Source: Tahibacter amnicola
Lineage (GTDB): Bacteria > Pseudomonadota > Gammaproteobacteria > Xanthomonadales > Rhodanobacteraceae
NCBI RefSeq assembly: GCF_025398735.1
Contig: NZ_CP104694.1
Span: 981,501-1,045,500, forward strand
Length of the DNA stretch: 64,000 bases
Reading direction: 5' to 3'
Position 1 is the first letter of the stretch. Each line of letters begins with the position of its first letter. Both the position numbers and the translations under genes were made by a program. Below, one piece after another: positions 27,502-36,381 of the stretch. The notes under the pieces were generated by a model. The model was not told the DNA's origin. It searched no databases and saw nothing but the letters and a program-made list of their open reading frames with translations.

Positions 27502-28189
27502 AGGATCCCCGCCGCCGTCCGGGCCGTCGGCGGACAACCCGCGCATCGTCCTGTTCGACTTCGACGGCGTGCTGATCCGCCAGGACAGCTTCGAAACCTA
27601 CCTGCGCACCCGCCTGCGCCGGCAGCCATGGCGACTGCTGCCGCTGCTGCCCGTTCTGCCGGCGCTGCCCCTGCTGCTGCGGACGATTGCGGGAAAGTTC
27701 TGGGTGGCGCGGGTGTTCGTCCGCGCGGCCACCATCGGGATGCGGCACGCCGCGTTCATCGAGGACGTCACCCGGTTCGGGCAGACCATGGCGCAATCGC
27801 CCGGCGTCGCCGTGCACGAGGCGGTGGCCTGCGTGACAGCCCATCTGGCGGCCGGTGATCGCGTGCTGGTGGTCAGCGGGTCATTGCAACCGTGCCTGGA
27901 GGCGATCCTGGTCGGCCTCGGGCTCGGGCACGTACAGGCGCTCGGGTCGGATTTCGTGATGGGGCCGTTCGGCCTGCGCCCGACCTTCCACAACTACGGC
28001 AAGGCCAAGCTGAAACGCCTGGCAACGCTCGGCATCAGCGCATGGGACGTGGCCTACAGCGATTCGCGTGCTGACCTGCCCATGCTGGCCGCGGCACGGC
28101 AGGCGATCCTGGTCAATCCGGACGCGCGCGACATTGACGCCGTGAGGGAAGTGCTGGGGGATCGGTTCGAAGTCCGCCGCTGGGCCTGA
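27494..28189 (+). CDS. HAD-superfamily (subclass IB) phosphatase
   Basis: A 231-residue hydrolase. Motif I is [15 protein letters not shown] (nucleophile Asp), motif [15 protein letters not shown], the motif III lysine lies near [12 protein letters not shown], and motif IV is [15 protein letters not shown] hydrophobic cap (about residues 50-80) follows motif I. The order matches HAD-IB enzymes related to phosphoserine phosphatase and CicA. Substrate unknown. It overlaps trpC by eight bases, and I recall the trpC-HAD-clp order from other Xanthomonadales. Confidence 0.85.
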   Translation: MPEGSPPPSGPSADNPRIVLFDFDGVLIRQDSFETYLRTRLRRQPWRLLPLLPVLPALPLLLRTIAGKFWVARVFVRAATIGMRHAAFIEDVTRFGQTMAQSPGVAVHEAVACVTAHLAAGDRVLVVSGSLQPCLEAILVGLGLGHVQALGSDFVMGPFGLRPTFHNYGKAKLKRLATLGISAWDVAYSDSRADLPMLAAARQAILVNPDARDIDAVREVLGDRFEVRRWA

Positions 28190-28245
28190 TCGGCCGGGGC
28201 CGCGGACCGCCGGGCTGTGGCGGTCCGGGGAGGGGCGGATGGGTC

Positions 28246-28950
28246 TCAGCGGGTGCCGAGCACCACGATGGTCTTGCCGGACACGGTGATCATGCCCTGG
28301 TCTTCCAGCTGCTTGAGCACGCGGCCGACCATTTCGCGCGAGCAGCCGACGATGCGGCTGATTTCCTGGCGCGAGATGCGGATCTGGCTGCCCTTGGGAT
28401 GCGTCATCGCATCGGGTTCCTCGGTCAGGTCGATCAGGGTCTTGGCGACGCGGCTGGTCACGTCCATGAAAGCCAGGCGGCTGACCTTGCGCGAGGTGTG
28501 CAGCAGGCGGTTGGACAGCTGCGAACCGATCGCGAAGAGGATCTTCGGGCATTCGGAGGACAGCGAGGTCTCGAACAGCTGGAACAGCCGCTCGTAGCTG
28601 ATCTCGGCCAGTTCCACCGGCGTGCGCGACCGCACCATGACTTCGCGTCGCGGGGTCTCGACGAACAGGCCCATCTCGCCGATGAACTCGCCGCGGTTGA
28701 TATAGGCCAGGATGAGCTCGCGGCCTTCTTCGTCCTCGGTGAGGACAGTCAGCGAGCCATCAATGATGTAGTACAGGATGTTGGCCGAGTCGCCGGGCCG
28801 GATGATGGCTGTCTTGCTCGGATACCGGCGGCGATGGCACTGGCCGAGGAACCGTTCCATGGCGGCCCGGTCCGGCACCAGCATCGGCGGCGCCTGTACC
28901 TTGTTAACAGCTTGTTGCAGGTTGTAACGAAAATCGGCGACTTTCTGCAT
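28246..28950 (-). CDS. clp: Clp, CRP-like global regulator
   Basis: A 234-residue CRP/FNR-type regulator: an N-terminal cyclic-nucleotide-binding beta barrel (ILYYIIDGSLTVLTEDEEGRELI, GEFIGEMGLF), a long dimer helix and a C-terminal helix-turn-helix, ISRQEISRIVGCSREMVGR. At the place of E. coli CRP Arg82-Ser83 it has Arg102-Glu103, as in Xanthomonas Clp, which responds to cyclic di-GMP rather than cAMP and controls virulence, exopolysaccharide and enzyme genes. By homology it binds DNA when free of the ligand. It is divergent from speD. The two-residue signature and the synteny make the identification firm. Confidence 0.88.
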   Translation of the reverse strand: MQKVADFRYNLQQAVNKVQAPPMLVPDRAAMERFLGQCHRRRYPSKTAIIRPGDSANILYYIIDGSLTVLTEDEEGRELILAYINRGEFIGEMGLFVETPRREVMVRSRTPVELAEISYERLFQLFETSLSSECPKILFAIGSQLSNRLLHTSRKVSRLAFMDVTSRVAKTLIDLTEEPDAMTHPKGSQIRISRQEISRIVGCSREMVGRVLKQLEDQGMITVSGKTIVVLGTR

Positions 28951-29238
28951 TCCCCGGAGCCCTTGGCGTGCATGGATGGTCCGCGGTCAATGCCGCGGCG
29001 AGTAGTTCGTACGTCGGCTCAAAAAGCCTTGCGAAGTCCGGCGCTACCCGGTGGAATCACGGATTCCGGGGCCTGCGCTGGTGCCGTTCACCCCCTCTGG
29101 ATCCCGGCATGGGCCTAATCTTATGCCATCGGGGCACAGGATGAGGAGGCGATGGAGATGCACGGTGTAATCCTTGACCCGAATGGTCCATAATCCGCGC
29201 CCCCTCCCCCCACCCCGGCCTATGCGAGGTAATCCGCC

Positions 29239-30030
29239 GTGGTCAAGCCGCTGCCGCGCCTGAAGCTACAGGGTTTCAACAACCTGACCAAGGCATTGAG
29301 CTTCAACATTTATGACATTTGCTATGCGGTGACGCCTGAACAGCGCGACCGCTATATCGAGTATATCGACGAGCAATACGACGCCGATCGACTCACGCAG
29401 ATCCTGTCGGATGTCGCCGAGATCATCGGCGCCAACATCCTGAACATCGCGCGCCAGGATTACGATCCCCAGGGGGCGTCGGTGACCATCCTCATTTCCG
29501 AGCAACCGGTCATCGACAAGAAGGCCGCCGGAAAGGATGTCATCTCCGACGCCGTGGTGGCGCATCTGGACAAGAGTCACATCACCGTCCACACCTACCC
29601 GGAAACGCATCCGCACAACGGCATCGCGACCTTCCGCGCGGACATCGACGTGGCGACCTGTGGCGTGATTTCGCCACTCAAGGCCCTCAATTACCTGATC
29701 GAGAGCTTTGAGTCGGACATCGTCACGATGGACTACCGCGTGCGCGGCTTCACCCGCGACGTGAAGGGCAAGAAGCACTACATCGACCACAAGATCAATT
29801 CGATCCAGGACTATCTGGCCAAGGGCATCCGCCAGAAGTACGAAATGTTCGATGTGAACGTGTACCAGGAGAACATCTTCCACACCAAGATGCACGTGAA
29901 GGAGTTCGACCTGGACACCTACCTGTTCGAAGCCAATGCGTCGGATCTGTCCTTCAAGGAGCGCCTGCGCATCGAGCAGCGCCTGAAGCTGGAGATCGAA
30001 GAGCTGTTCCACGGCCGCAACCTGGCCTGA
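29239..30030 (+). CDS. speD: S-adenosylmethionine decarboxylase proenzyme (E. coli type)
   Basis: A 263-residue SpeD of the long gram-negative class, which makes decarboxylated SAM for spermidine synthesis. The chain cleaves itself at Lys112-Ser113 ([15 protein letters not shown]), and Ser113 becomes the pyruvoyl group. Near-identical stretches to the E. coli enzyme are [36 protein letters not shown] and [19 protein letters not shown]. The start is GTG 29239. It is divergent from clp and is followed by a strong terminator. Confidence 0.95.
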   Translation: MVKPLPRLKLQGFNNLTKALSFNIYDICYAVTPEQRDRYIEYIDEQYDADRLTQILSDVAEIIGANILNIARQDYDPQGASVTILISEQPVIDKKAAGKDVISDAVVAHLDKSHITVHTYPETHPHNGIATFRADIDVATCGVISPLKALNYLIESFESDIVTMDYRVRGFTRDVKGKKHYIDHKINSIQDYLAKGIRQKYEMFDVNVYQENIFHTKMHVKEFDLDTYLFEANASDLSFKERLRIEQRLKLEIEELFHGRNLA

Positions 30031-30059
30031 AAAAGCCGCTTCAGCCGGTAATGTTGCAA

Positions 30060-30092
30060 AACCCCGCGATTGGCAACGGTCGCGGGGTTTTT
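30060..30092 (+). terminator. Rho-independent terminator after speD
   Basis: Ten-base stem AACCCCGCGA / TCGCGGGGTT with a ten-base loop followed by TTT, 30 bases after the speD stop codon. Confidence 0.85.
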
Positions 30093-30184
30093 CATTGTGG
30101 CAGCGCCAACCGCTGAACGGGTCACAAGCGCCTTCATGCCTGGCCCGCTACGATCCCGCCCTGGTGCATGTGGAGTCGGCGACG

Positions 30185-32734
30185 ATGTGGCGGCGTGGAG
30201 CGGGTCTGGTTGTTGGAACGGCGGGAATCCTGGCGGGAACGGTCAGTCACGCGACGGAGCCGCCGGCGGGTTCGACCACGGCAGCCCTGGCCGCGGAGCA
30301 GGCGCAGTTCAACAAGCGGCTCGACCCGGTCGAGGCCAAGCTGCACGCGCAGCTGCGGCACGCCGTCGCGCCTGACGCTGCGCCGCGCGCGACGTCGGAT
30401 GCCTTGCCGGTGGATCTGCGCGACGGCGACCGGATTCTCGTCGAAATCGAATACATGCCCGACCTTCCGCCGGAGGCCGCCGATGCCGCGCTGGCCCGTA
30501 CGGCCGGCGAGCTGCGCAACCGGCTCGGCTCCGAGCGTGCCGAAGCCTGGGTGCCGGCAAACCGCCTGCGCGACCTCGCCGGCGATCCGGACGTCGCCGC
30601 CATCCACCCCGCGCGCCTGGTGCAGCACCTGATCGGCAGCAAGACCAGCCAGGGCATTGCTGCGGGCCGCGCTGACCTGTGGCACGGCGCAACGCCTGCG
30701 CTGACTGGCGCCGGCGTGAAAATTGCCGTGATCGACGGCTTCGACAGCACGGCCAGTCACATCACCCAGCTGCAGACGAGCAATGACTGGCCGCCCAACG
30801 CCCGCCTGGCCCAGCTGGCCTACCGCAGCGCCGGCTGCACCACGTTCGGTTGCGCCGCGGTGAAGCACGGCAATGCGGTGACGGAGATCCTCTACGACGT
30901 CGCGCCCGGTGCCAGTTACCGCGTCTATGACACTGCTACTGTGGGTGACTGGCGCCGCGCCATCCTGGACGCAGCCGGGCTGAATGCCTCCGGCGGCGTG
31001 GCCGGCCCGGTCCAGGCCCACATCATCAGTGCCTCGCTGGCTGCGGTGCGCGACGGCAAGGGCGATGGCAGCGCATTGCCGGGCTCGATCGCGGAGGCGG
31101 CCGGTTGGGCGCGCAATCGCGGTGTGCTGGTCGTGAATGCGGCAGGCAACTCACGCCTGAAGCATTGGGATGGCCTGTTCACGCTGGCCCCCGGTGGCCT
31201 GGGGCGGCATACCTGGAATGGCAGCACCGTATTCAATGTCCTGCAGGCCGGGCCCGCCAACAACTGCATTCCGGCGGGGCAGGTGATTCAGCTGGATATG
31301 TTCTGGAATGACTGGAACGCCGCGGGCAGCACGCACGATTTCGACCTCTATCTCTACCGCCGAATCAACGCGACGACCTGGGAAGATCTCCCGGTCGCCC
31401 AGTCCAATCAGCTGCAGTCCGGCGGCGCCGCCCACAAGCCGCAGGAATGGCTCCAGTTCACGGCCAGTGGCAGCACCAGCGGTTCCGGCTGCGCTGCCAA
31501 CAGTGCGGTCTACGGCGCGGTGATCGTGCGCGTCACCGGCACCACGGCGGTGGACAACCTCGAAGTCTTCTCCAGTCACGACCTGACCGAACGGGTGACA
31601 GCGCGTTCGCTCAACTTTCCGGCCGATTCGCCGAACGTGCTGAGCGTTGCGGCGATCGACGTGGCGAATACTTCGGCCACGCCGCAGGAGGGATTCAGCT
31701 CCGAAGGCCCGGTGCTGGCAACCGGCGGCGGGCTGCCCGGCTCGGCGCCCGGCACTGATTCGAACCTGAAGCCGGACCTGGCCAGCTACGACAACGTCAG
31801 TACCGTGACCTACGGAAATGGCGGAACCTCGCCGCCGCCGGTCACCAGCTTCCTGGGCACCTCGGCCGCGGCGCCGCATGCGGCGGGAATGGCCGCGCTG
31901 CTGATGGAGCGCAATGGCATCCCGACGACTGCGGCCCAGTTGCAGAGCAGCATCATTGCCCCGCTGCGCACGGTTGCCGCTACCGGTTCGAACGACCTGG
32001 GCACCGCCGGGAAGGACTACCAGTACGGCAACGGCCGCCTGCGTTTCCAGCGCGAAAGTGCCCTGGGTTTCCTGCAGCAGCCGACGTCTGTGCTGGTCAA
32101 CCAGAACATCACGCCGGCGATCCGCGTGCGTGTGCTCGACGATGAAAACCAGGTGGTGGCGGTCGGGCCATCCGAGGAAGTCAGCCTGGCGTTTGCGAAC
32201 GATCCAAGCGGCGGCGCGGCAGTACTTAGCGGCGCTGGCGCCGCAGCCCTGGTTGACGGGGTTGCAACCTGGAGCGCCGTGAAGATCAGCCAGGGCGGTA
32301 CCGGCTACACCTTGCGGGCCAGTATCTCCGGCGTCACCGCCAACAGTGCCTCGTTCAATGTCACGACGGGACCGCCTGCGCGACTGCGCTTCGGCGTGCA
32401 GCCCTCCACCGTCGTCGCCGGCCAGGTCATCGCGCCCGCCGTGACGGTGCGTGTGGAGGACAGCAACGGCAATCTGGTGGCGACTGACAACGCCACCCAG
32501 GTGCAACTGCGGCGAACCTCCTGCCTCGCCGCCGGCCTCAGTGGCGGGCGCGCCGTGGCGGTGGTCAACGGGGTTGCCACGTTCCCGGCGTTGCGCCTGT
32601 TCGGCGTGGGCAGCGGGGTGCAGTTGCAGGCCTCTGCCAGCGGAATGACCGCCGAGAACAGCGCCGCGTTTTCCGTGACGACGGCTGCGGAGCCGCTGGG
32701 CTTCCGATCCGGATTCGAAAGCTGCACGCCCTAG
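30185..32734 (+). CDS. Secreted subtilisin-like (S8) serine protease
   Basis: An 849-residue exported protease. A signal peptide (about residues 1-22, ending VSHA) and a pro-region precede the catalytic domain with Asp184 (KIAVIDGFDS), His228 (AVKHGNAV) and Ser560 (LGTSAAAPHAAG). The 330 residues between His and Ser include an inserted beta-sandwich (IQLDMFWNDW, DFDLYLYRR), so the domain is longer than usual. Two Ig-like repeats follow (about 630-720 and 725-835), each starting near a QQP or QPS motif. The C-terminus is GFRSGFESCTP, resembling GFE-type tails on secreted proteins of this group. It lies between speD and coq7. Confidence 0.88.
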   Translation: MWRRGAGLVVGTAGILAGTVSHATEPPAGSTTAALAAEQAQFNKRLDPVEAKLHAQLRHAVAPDAAPRATSDALPVDLRDGDRILVEIEYMPDLPPEAADAALARTAGELRNRLGSERAEAWVPANRLRDLAGDPDVAAIHPARLVQHLIGSKTSQGIAAGRADLWHGATPALTGAGVKIAVIDGFDSTASHITQLQTSNDWPPNARLAQLAYRSAGCTTFGCAAVKHGNAVTEILYDVAPGASYRVYDTATVGDWRRAILDAAGLNASGGVAGPVQAHIISASLAAVRDGKGDGSALPGSIAEAAGWARNRGVLVVNAAGNSRLKHWDGLFTLAPGGLGRHTWNGSTVFNVLQAGPANNCIPAGQVIQLDMFWNDWNAAGSTHDFDLYLYRRINATTWEDLPVAQSNQLQSGGAAHKPQEWLQFTASGSTSGSGCAANSAVYGAVIVRVTGTTAVDNLEVFSSHDLTERVTARSLNFPADSPNVLSVAAIDVANTSATPQEGFSSEGPVLATGGGLPGSAPGTDSNLKPDLASYDNVSTVTYGNGGTSPPPVTSFLGTSAAAPHAAGMAALLMERNGIPTTAAQLQSSIIAPLRTVAATGSNDLGTAGKDYQYGNGRLRFQRESALGFLQQPTSVLVNQNITPAIRVRVLDDENQVVAVGPSEEVSLAFANDPSGGAAVLSGAGAAALVDGVATWSAVKISQGGTGYTLRASISGVTANSASFNVTTGPPARLRFGVQPSTVVAGQVIAPAVTVRVEDSNGNLVATDNATQVQLRRTSCLAAGLSGGRAVAVVNGVATFPALRLFGVGSGVQLQASASGMTAENSAAFSVTTAAEPLGFRSGFESCTP

Positions 32735-32755
32735 CGGTGCGGCCTGCCTCGCCAC

Positions 32756-33406
32756 TCAAAGGCGGTAGGCCACCAGTTTCATCGCGCGCGACGCGGCGCG
32801 CATGAGGGTTGGAATCGGGAAGGGCAGCAGGCGCGCACCGGCGGCCTGCGCCGCGTCCGCGTGGCGCGCTTCGTCGGCCTTCATCGCGCTGACGATGGCG
32901 CGACTGCGGGCATCGCTCTCCGGCAAACCCTTCGACTCGAGGTGTTCGTCCAGGTGGGCTTCGACCTGGCGCTCGGTCTCGACCACGAACCCCAGGTTCC
33001 ATCCATCGCCACGAAGGCCGGCCGCCACGCCGATGGCATAGCTGCCGGCGTACCAGAGCGGGTTGAGCAGACTGGGGCGGCTGTCGAGCTCGTCCAGGCG
33101 TTCATGGCACCAGGCCAGATGGTCGGTTTCTTCCTGGGCTGCGTGGAGCAATTGCTCCCGTGTGGCGGCATCGCGTGCGACGGCCGCTTGTCCCAGATAC
33201 AGCGCCTGGGCGCAGACCTCGCCCGTATGGTTGATCCGCATCAGGCCCGCAGCATGGCGGCGCTCGGCATCGGCCAGGTTCTCCTGCGCGTGGGCATCCG
33301 CCGGGTTCTGGCGCTGGGCAACCGGACGCACGCCGAGCGACGTCGCCAGTGCGTGTTCGACTTCCTGGAGAACGCGATCCAGACGGGTCAGATGGCGGGT
33401 GAACAT
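32756..33406 (-). CDS. coq7: 2-polyprenyl-3-methyl-6-methoxy-1,4-benzoquinone monooxygenase
   Basis: A 216-residue di-iron hydroxylase of ubiquinone synthesis. The iron-binding pattern is complete: [39 protein letters not shown] and [11 protein letters not shown] give the Glu and ExxH ligands, and two C-terminal amphipathic segments ([17 protein letters not shown]) would seat it on the membrane. ATG 33406 gives the normal length; the open frame runs on to 33739 but that part is Ala/Arg-rich and not coding. It is followed upstream, in the same direction, by the Fe-S protein gene 14 bases away. Confidence 0.92.
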   Translation of the reverse strand: MFTRHLTRLDRVLQEVEHALATSLGVRPVAQRQNPADAHAQENLADAERRHAAGLMRINHTGEVCAQALYLGQAAVARDAATREQLLHAAQEETDHLAWCHERLDELDSRPSLLNPLWYAGSYAIGVAAGLRGDGWNLGFVVETERQVEAHLDEHLESKGLPESDARSRAIVSAMKADEARHADAAQAAGARLLPFPIPTLMRAASRAMKLVAYRL

Positions 33407-33420
33407 GGCGGGTGTCCGTG

Positions 33421-34581
33421 TCAGGCGTCGAGCTGGCGGGCCAATAGAGTAATCGGATGGAGCACTGGCAGCGCGCGGGCGCGTTGCCGCACGCCGCTTT
33501 CCAGGTGCAGCCGGCAGCCGATGTTGGACGTCACCAGCAGGTCGGGGCTGAGCGCCTGCGTCTGGTCGAGCTTTTCCGTCAGCAGCGCATCCGCCTGGGC
33601 CGGGTGTTCCAGAAAATAGCTGCCCGCGGCGCCGCAGCAGCGGGGCTGTTCCGGCAGGGTGACGAGCCGTATGCCAGGAATGCGCGACAGCAGTGTGGTC
33701 ACGGCGGCGCCCGCTTTCACCGCGTTCACGAGCGAGCACGGCAGGTGCACGGCGACCGTGGCATCCAGCGGGCGGAAAGCCAGTGATGAAAGATCCTGAC
33801 CGGACAGGAATTCGCCGATCTCGCGGACGTCAACGGCTGTTTGCGCGAACGTCAGCTCGCGCAACGTGCTGTAGCAGCCCGACGCCGACACCAGGACCAT
33901 GTCGAGCCGGGCCTCGACAAACGACTGTCGCGTCGGCGTCGCGAGTGCGGCGGCGGTATCCGCATGGCCCGCGTGCCAGGCCAGGGCGCCACAGCATCCC
34001 TGGCCGGACGGAATCACCACCTCGAAGCCCAGTGCGTCGAGGAGCCGCCTGGCGGCATGGTGTGTGTCCTGGTCGAAGGCGGACGCTACGCAACCCAGGA
34101 ACAGACCGACTCGGCCGCGGGAGCGTGGTGCGGGCGCGGACAACGGTGCGGACTGAGCGATTCGCGCCGCCGGAAACGCACGCGCTGCCCGCGTGATCGA
34201 CGAATCGGCACCCAGGAGGCGTGCGCTGATGCCCGGTAACCACCGCGATACCCCGGCGCGTCTGGCTGCGAACGCCAGTGCTCTCAGCCACCGTGGGCGT
34301 GCGGCAAGGGCGTACATCATCCGTTGTGCCCGGCCCGGTGGGCGGCGCAGGGATTCCCGCCCCAGCCGCAGCAGTCGCCCGTAGGCTACCGATGACGGAC
34401 AGACGCGCTCGCAGCTGCCGCAGCCCAGGCACTGGTCCAGGTGCATCAGCAGGGCAGGTGATGGAGCGATCTGTTTCTGCGCGACCGACTGCATCAGGGC
34501 AATGCGTCCGCGCGGCGACTCCGCTTCCACGCGCGCCAGCCGGTAGGTCGGGCAGTGGGGCAGGCAGAGCCCGCACTTCAC
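33421..34581 (-). CDS. GlcF/LldE-like iron-sulfur oxidoreductase subunit, 5' end uncertain
   Basis: A protein of about 390-410 residues with two [4Fe-4S] motifs, [12 protein letters not shown] and [12 protein letters not shown], and two CCG domains ([25 protein letters not shown]), as in the iron-sulfur subunit of glycolate oxidase. Such subunits pass electrons from FAD partners to quinone. The only usual start in frame is GTG 34581, but it falls after the first Cys of motif 1. Homology runs on upstream ([15 protein letters not shown]) to a TAG at 34657 without any ATG, GTG or TTG. One extra C in the run at 34627-34631 would join it to ATG 34655 or 34646, so a frame break is likely. No FAD partner is adjacent. 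Confidence 0.75.
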   Translation of the reverse strand: MKCGLCLPHCPTYRLARVEAESPRGRIALMQSVAQKQIAPSPALLMHLDQCLGCGSCERVCPSSVAYGRLLRLGRESLRRPPGRAQRMMYALAARPRWLRALAFAARRAGVSRWLPGISARLLGADSSITRAARAFPAARIAQSAPLSAPAPRSRGRVGLFLGCVASAFDQDTHHAARRLLDALGFEVVIPSGQGCCGALAWHAGHADTAAALATPTRQSFVEARLDMVLVSASGCYSTLRELTFAQTAVDVREIGEFLSGQDLSSLAFRPLDATVAVHLPCSLVNAVKAGAAVTTLLSRIPGIRLVTLPEQPRCCGAAGSYFLEHPAQADALLTEKLDQTQALSPDLLVTSNIGCRLHLESGVRQRARALPVLHPITLLARQLDA

Positions 34582-34717
34582 GCACTGGTCGGCCAGGCGG
34601 GCGATCGTGCCGTCCAGCGCGTCGATGGGGGAGAGGCAAAGATCATCCGGGTCATGCTAGCATTGCCGACCCCGGCGCCCAGCCGGATCCCCAGCGGCCT
34701 CGGTTTCATCACCGGGC

Positions 34718-34746
34718 TTGCACCTTCGGAGAAGTGCGGATATTAT
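34718..34746 (+). promoter_or_regulatory. Sigma-70 promoter of rplM-rpsI
   Basis: TTGCAC (34718-34723), a 17-base spacer and TATTAT (34741-34746) form a near-consensus promoter about 35 bases before the transcript's first codon region. This is the strongest sigma-70 promoter seen by eye in the window. Confidence 0.7.
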
Positions 34747-34787
34747 CCCGCGCCTTTCCCTGCCCCTTTTTGGCACAAGGTTTTGTC

Positions 34788-35216
34788 ATGAAAACGATCA
34801 GCGCGAAGCCTGAAAGCGTCAAGCGCGATTGGTACGTCGTCGACGCTACCAACAAGACTCTTGGTCGTCTGTGCTCCGAGATCGCGCTGCGTCTTCGCGG
34901 CAAGCACAAGACCATCTTCACCCCGCACGTGGACACCGGCGACTACATCGTCGTGGTGAACGCGGAAAAGGTCGCCGCCACCGGCGCCAAGCTGGATGAC
35001 AAGTACTACCACCGCTTCACCGGTTACATCGGCAACCTGAAGTCGACCTCGCTCAAGGACATGCTCGCTACCCATCCGGAGCGCGTCATCGAGATCGGCG
35101 TGAAGGGCATGCTGCCGAAGAACCCGCTGGGCCGCGCAATGTATCGCAAGCTCAAGGTCTACGCCGGTGCCGAGCATCCGCATACCGCCCAGCAGCCGAA
35201 GGCGCTGGAAATCTGA
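34788..35216 (+). CDS. rplM: 50S ribosomal protein L13
   Basis: A 142-residue protein, the standard bacterial L13 length. Recognisable stretches are [39 protein letters not shown], and [19 protein letters not shown]. It binds 23S rRNA early in 50S assembly. An AAGG lies before ATG 34788. rpsI follows 17 bases downstream, the universal L13-S9 pair. Confidence 0.98.
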   Translation: MKTISAKPESVKRDWYVVDATNKTLGRLCSEIALRLRGKHKTIFTPHVDTGDYIVVVNAEKVAATGAKLDDKYYHRFTGYIGNLKSTSLKDMLATHPERVIEIGVKGMLPKNPLGRAMYRKLKVYAGAEHPHTAQQPKALEI

Positions 35217-35233
35217 TCCGCAGGAATACAGAC

Positions 35234-35626
35234 ATGGCACTGCAACAGAACTACGGTACCGGCCGCCGCAAGACCTCCGCCGCGCGCGTCTTCCTGCGCC
35301 CGGGCACCGGCAACATCACCGTGAACGGCAAGACGCTGGACACCTTCTTCGGTCGTGAAACCGCCCGCATGATCGTCCGCCAGCCGCTCGAACTGACCAA
35401 GATGACCGACAAGTTCGACATCCTGGTGACGGTTGAAGGCGGCGGCACCACCGGCCAAGCCGGTGCGATCCGCCTCGGCGTTTCCCGTGCTCTCGCCGAG
35501 TACGACGAAACCCTGAAGTCCCCGCTGCGCAAGGCTGGTTTCATGACCCGCGACGCCCGCGAAGTCGAGCGTAAGAAGGTCGGTCTCCACAAAGCCCGCC
35601 GCGCCACGCAGTTCTCGAAGCGCTAA
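35234..35626 (+). CDS. rpsI: 30S ribosomal protein S9
   Basis: A 130-residue S9: [19 protein letters not shown] at the start, an acidic-poor middle, and the conserved basic tail [17 protein letters not shown] that reaches into the decoding centre. Second gene of the L13-S9 operon. A GC-rich hairpin around 35628-35640 (CCCGC-TTCG-GCGGG) follows without a long T run. Confidence 0.98.
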   Translation: MALQQNYGTGRRKTSAARVFLRPGTGNITVNGKTLDTFFGRETARMIVRQPLELTKMTDKFDILVTVEGGGTTGQAGAIRLGVSRALAEYDETLKSPLRKAGFMTRDAREVERKKVGLHKARRATQFSKR

Positions 35627-35704
35627 TCCCGCTTCGGCGGGGTCGGTACTCCCGGCCCCCGACGCATCGCACAACCGGTCAGAGCGTGCGGTGTGGAAAA
35701 TTGA

Positions 35705-35778
35705 TGGGAGATCGTCTAACGGTAGGACAACGGACTCTGACTCCGTTTATCTAGGTTCGAATCCTAGTCTCCCAGCCA
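35705..35778 (+). tRNA. tRNA-Gln (anticodon CTG)
   Basis: A 74-base cloverleaf with encoded CCA: acceptor arm TGGGAGA (35705-35711) pairs with TCTCCCA (35768-35774), G at the discriminator position, CCA at 35776-35778. The anticodon stem ACGGA/TCCGT encloses loop CTCTGAC with anticodon CTG at 35737-35739, and the T arm is CTAGG-TTCGAAT-CCTAG. The sequence resembles E. coli glnV. The 3' part from 35732 is duplicated at 37276, so the gene is the target of an insertion that leaves it complete. Confidence 0.95.
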
Positions 35779-35813
35779 CATTGAAACCCCGCGGAAACGC
35801 GGGGTTTTTTGTT
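35732..35813. repeat. Left direct repeat (attL-like), tRNA-Gln 3' part plus terminator
   Basis: This 82-base segment runs from the anticodon stem of tRNA-Gln through CCA and the terminator to GTT at 35813. It recurs at 37276-37358 with one C-to-T change in the T arm and one extra A before CCCCGCG. Direct repeats of a tRNA 3' end are the hallmark of tyrosine-recombinase integration. Confidence 0.85.
35784..35810 (+). terminator. Terminator of tRNA-Gln
   Basis: ACCCCGCG-GAAA-CGCGGGGT stem-loop followed by TTTTTT, starting six bases after the tRNA 3' end. The same hairpin is duplicated at 37331-37355. Confidence 0.9.
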
Positions 35814-35900
35814 TCTTGCATCCCGTGAATTCATGGTGGCGTCGGTCTGCAACCGCAATTCACTGAAACTAGCCCTCTTGTGCGGTCGACGCAAACAAAA

Positions 35901-35922
35901 AGCCGACCTTTCCAGGTCGGCT
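35901..35922 (-). terminator. Terminator of the toxin-antitoxin operon
   Basis: On the minus strand, AGCCGACCT-GGAA-AGGTCGGCT is followed by TTTTTGTTTG. It lies 45 bases after the toxin stop codon. Confidence 0.8.
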
Positions 35923-35967
35923 TGCGTGTTCAGGTGATTCGATCATGGCCTGGCGCAAACAGTTAGC

Positions 35968-36381
35968 TTACGACCCAGCTGGGATGTCGTAGATCACGAT
36001 CTCGATTTTTCCGTCCAGATACTCGAAGACTTCCAGCGCTTGGTTTATAAGATCATTCATGTTCTTCAGCTCATCCAGGGCGATCTGAAAGAGATCGCGT
36101 TGTCGAGTAAGGTTCATCGACGGTTCCGAATTCAGACAAACAAGTCCGGCATGTAAAGTCTGCTTGGCATGATGCCCACCTAGCTGCTCGGGGCCGTTGC
36201 CGCGGAAGTCGATCGAATTGTGAGTGACCAGCGTGTAGTCGTGCTTGACCACGTATTCAATTAGCTGCCAGTCCTTCGTGCCGGCCCAGCCGCGGTTACG
36301 GACGCATGTAGATTCGACGTGCCCCGCGTCGACCGCCATCGCTACCAACTCTGGTGAAAGGCATTCGTCAATCAGTGTCAT
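35968..36381 (-). CDS. DUF5615 PIN-like toxin
   Basis: A 137-residue protein. It starts LIDECLSPELVAMAVDAGH, the DExLSP motif of DUF5615 PIN-like domains, continues with RGWAGTKDWQLIEYVV and has the second acidic motif VTHNSIDFRGNG where most members read TxDxDF. These proteins are predicted metal-dependent RNases, the toxin halves of VapBC-like pairs with DUF433 antitoxins. Its ATG overlaps the antitoxin TGA (ATGA), so translation is coupled. The C-terminal 50 residues extend beyond the core with helices that may contact the antitoxin. Activity not shown. Confidence 0.8.
   Translation of the reverse strand: MTLIDECLSPELVAMAVDAGHVESTCVRNRGWAGTKDWQLIEYVVKHDYTLVTHNSIDFRGNGPEQLGGHHAKQTLHAGLVCLNSEPSMNLTRQRDLFQIALDELKNMNDLINQALEVFEYLDGKIEIVIYDIPAGS

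Noticed and set aside
28951-29238. A cAMP/Clp-type palindrome in the clp-speD divergent region.
   Set aside because: No convincing TGTGA-N6-TCACA site could be read; autoregulation is possible but not supported by the sequence alone.
33830-34639. A 269-codon frame overlapping the GlcF-like gene on the same strand.
   Set aside because: It is the +1 shadow of the Cys-motif gene; all Fe-S and CCG motifs are in the other frame.
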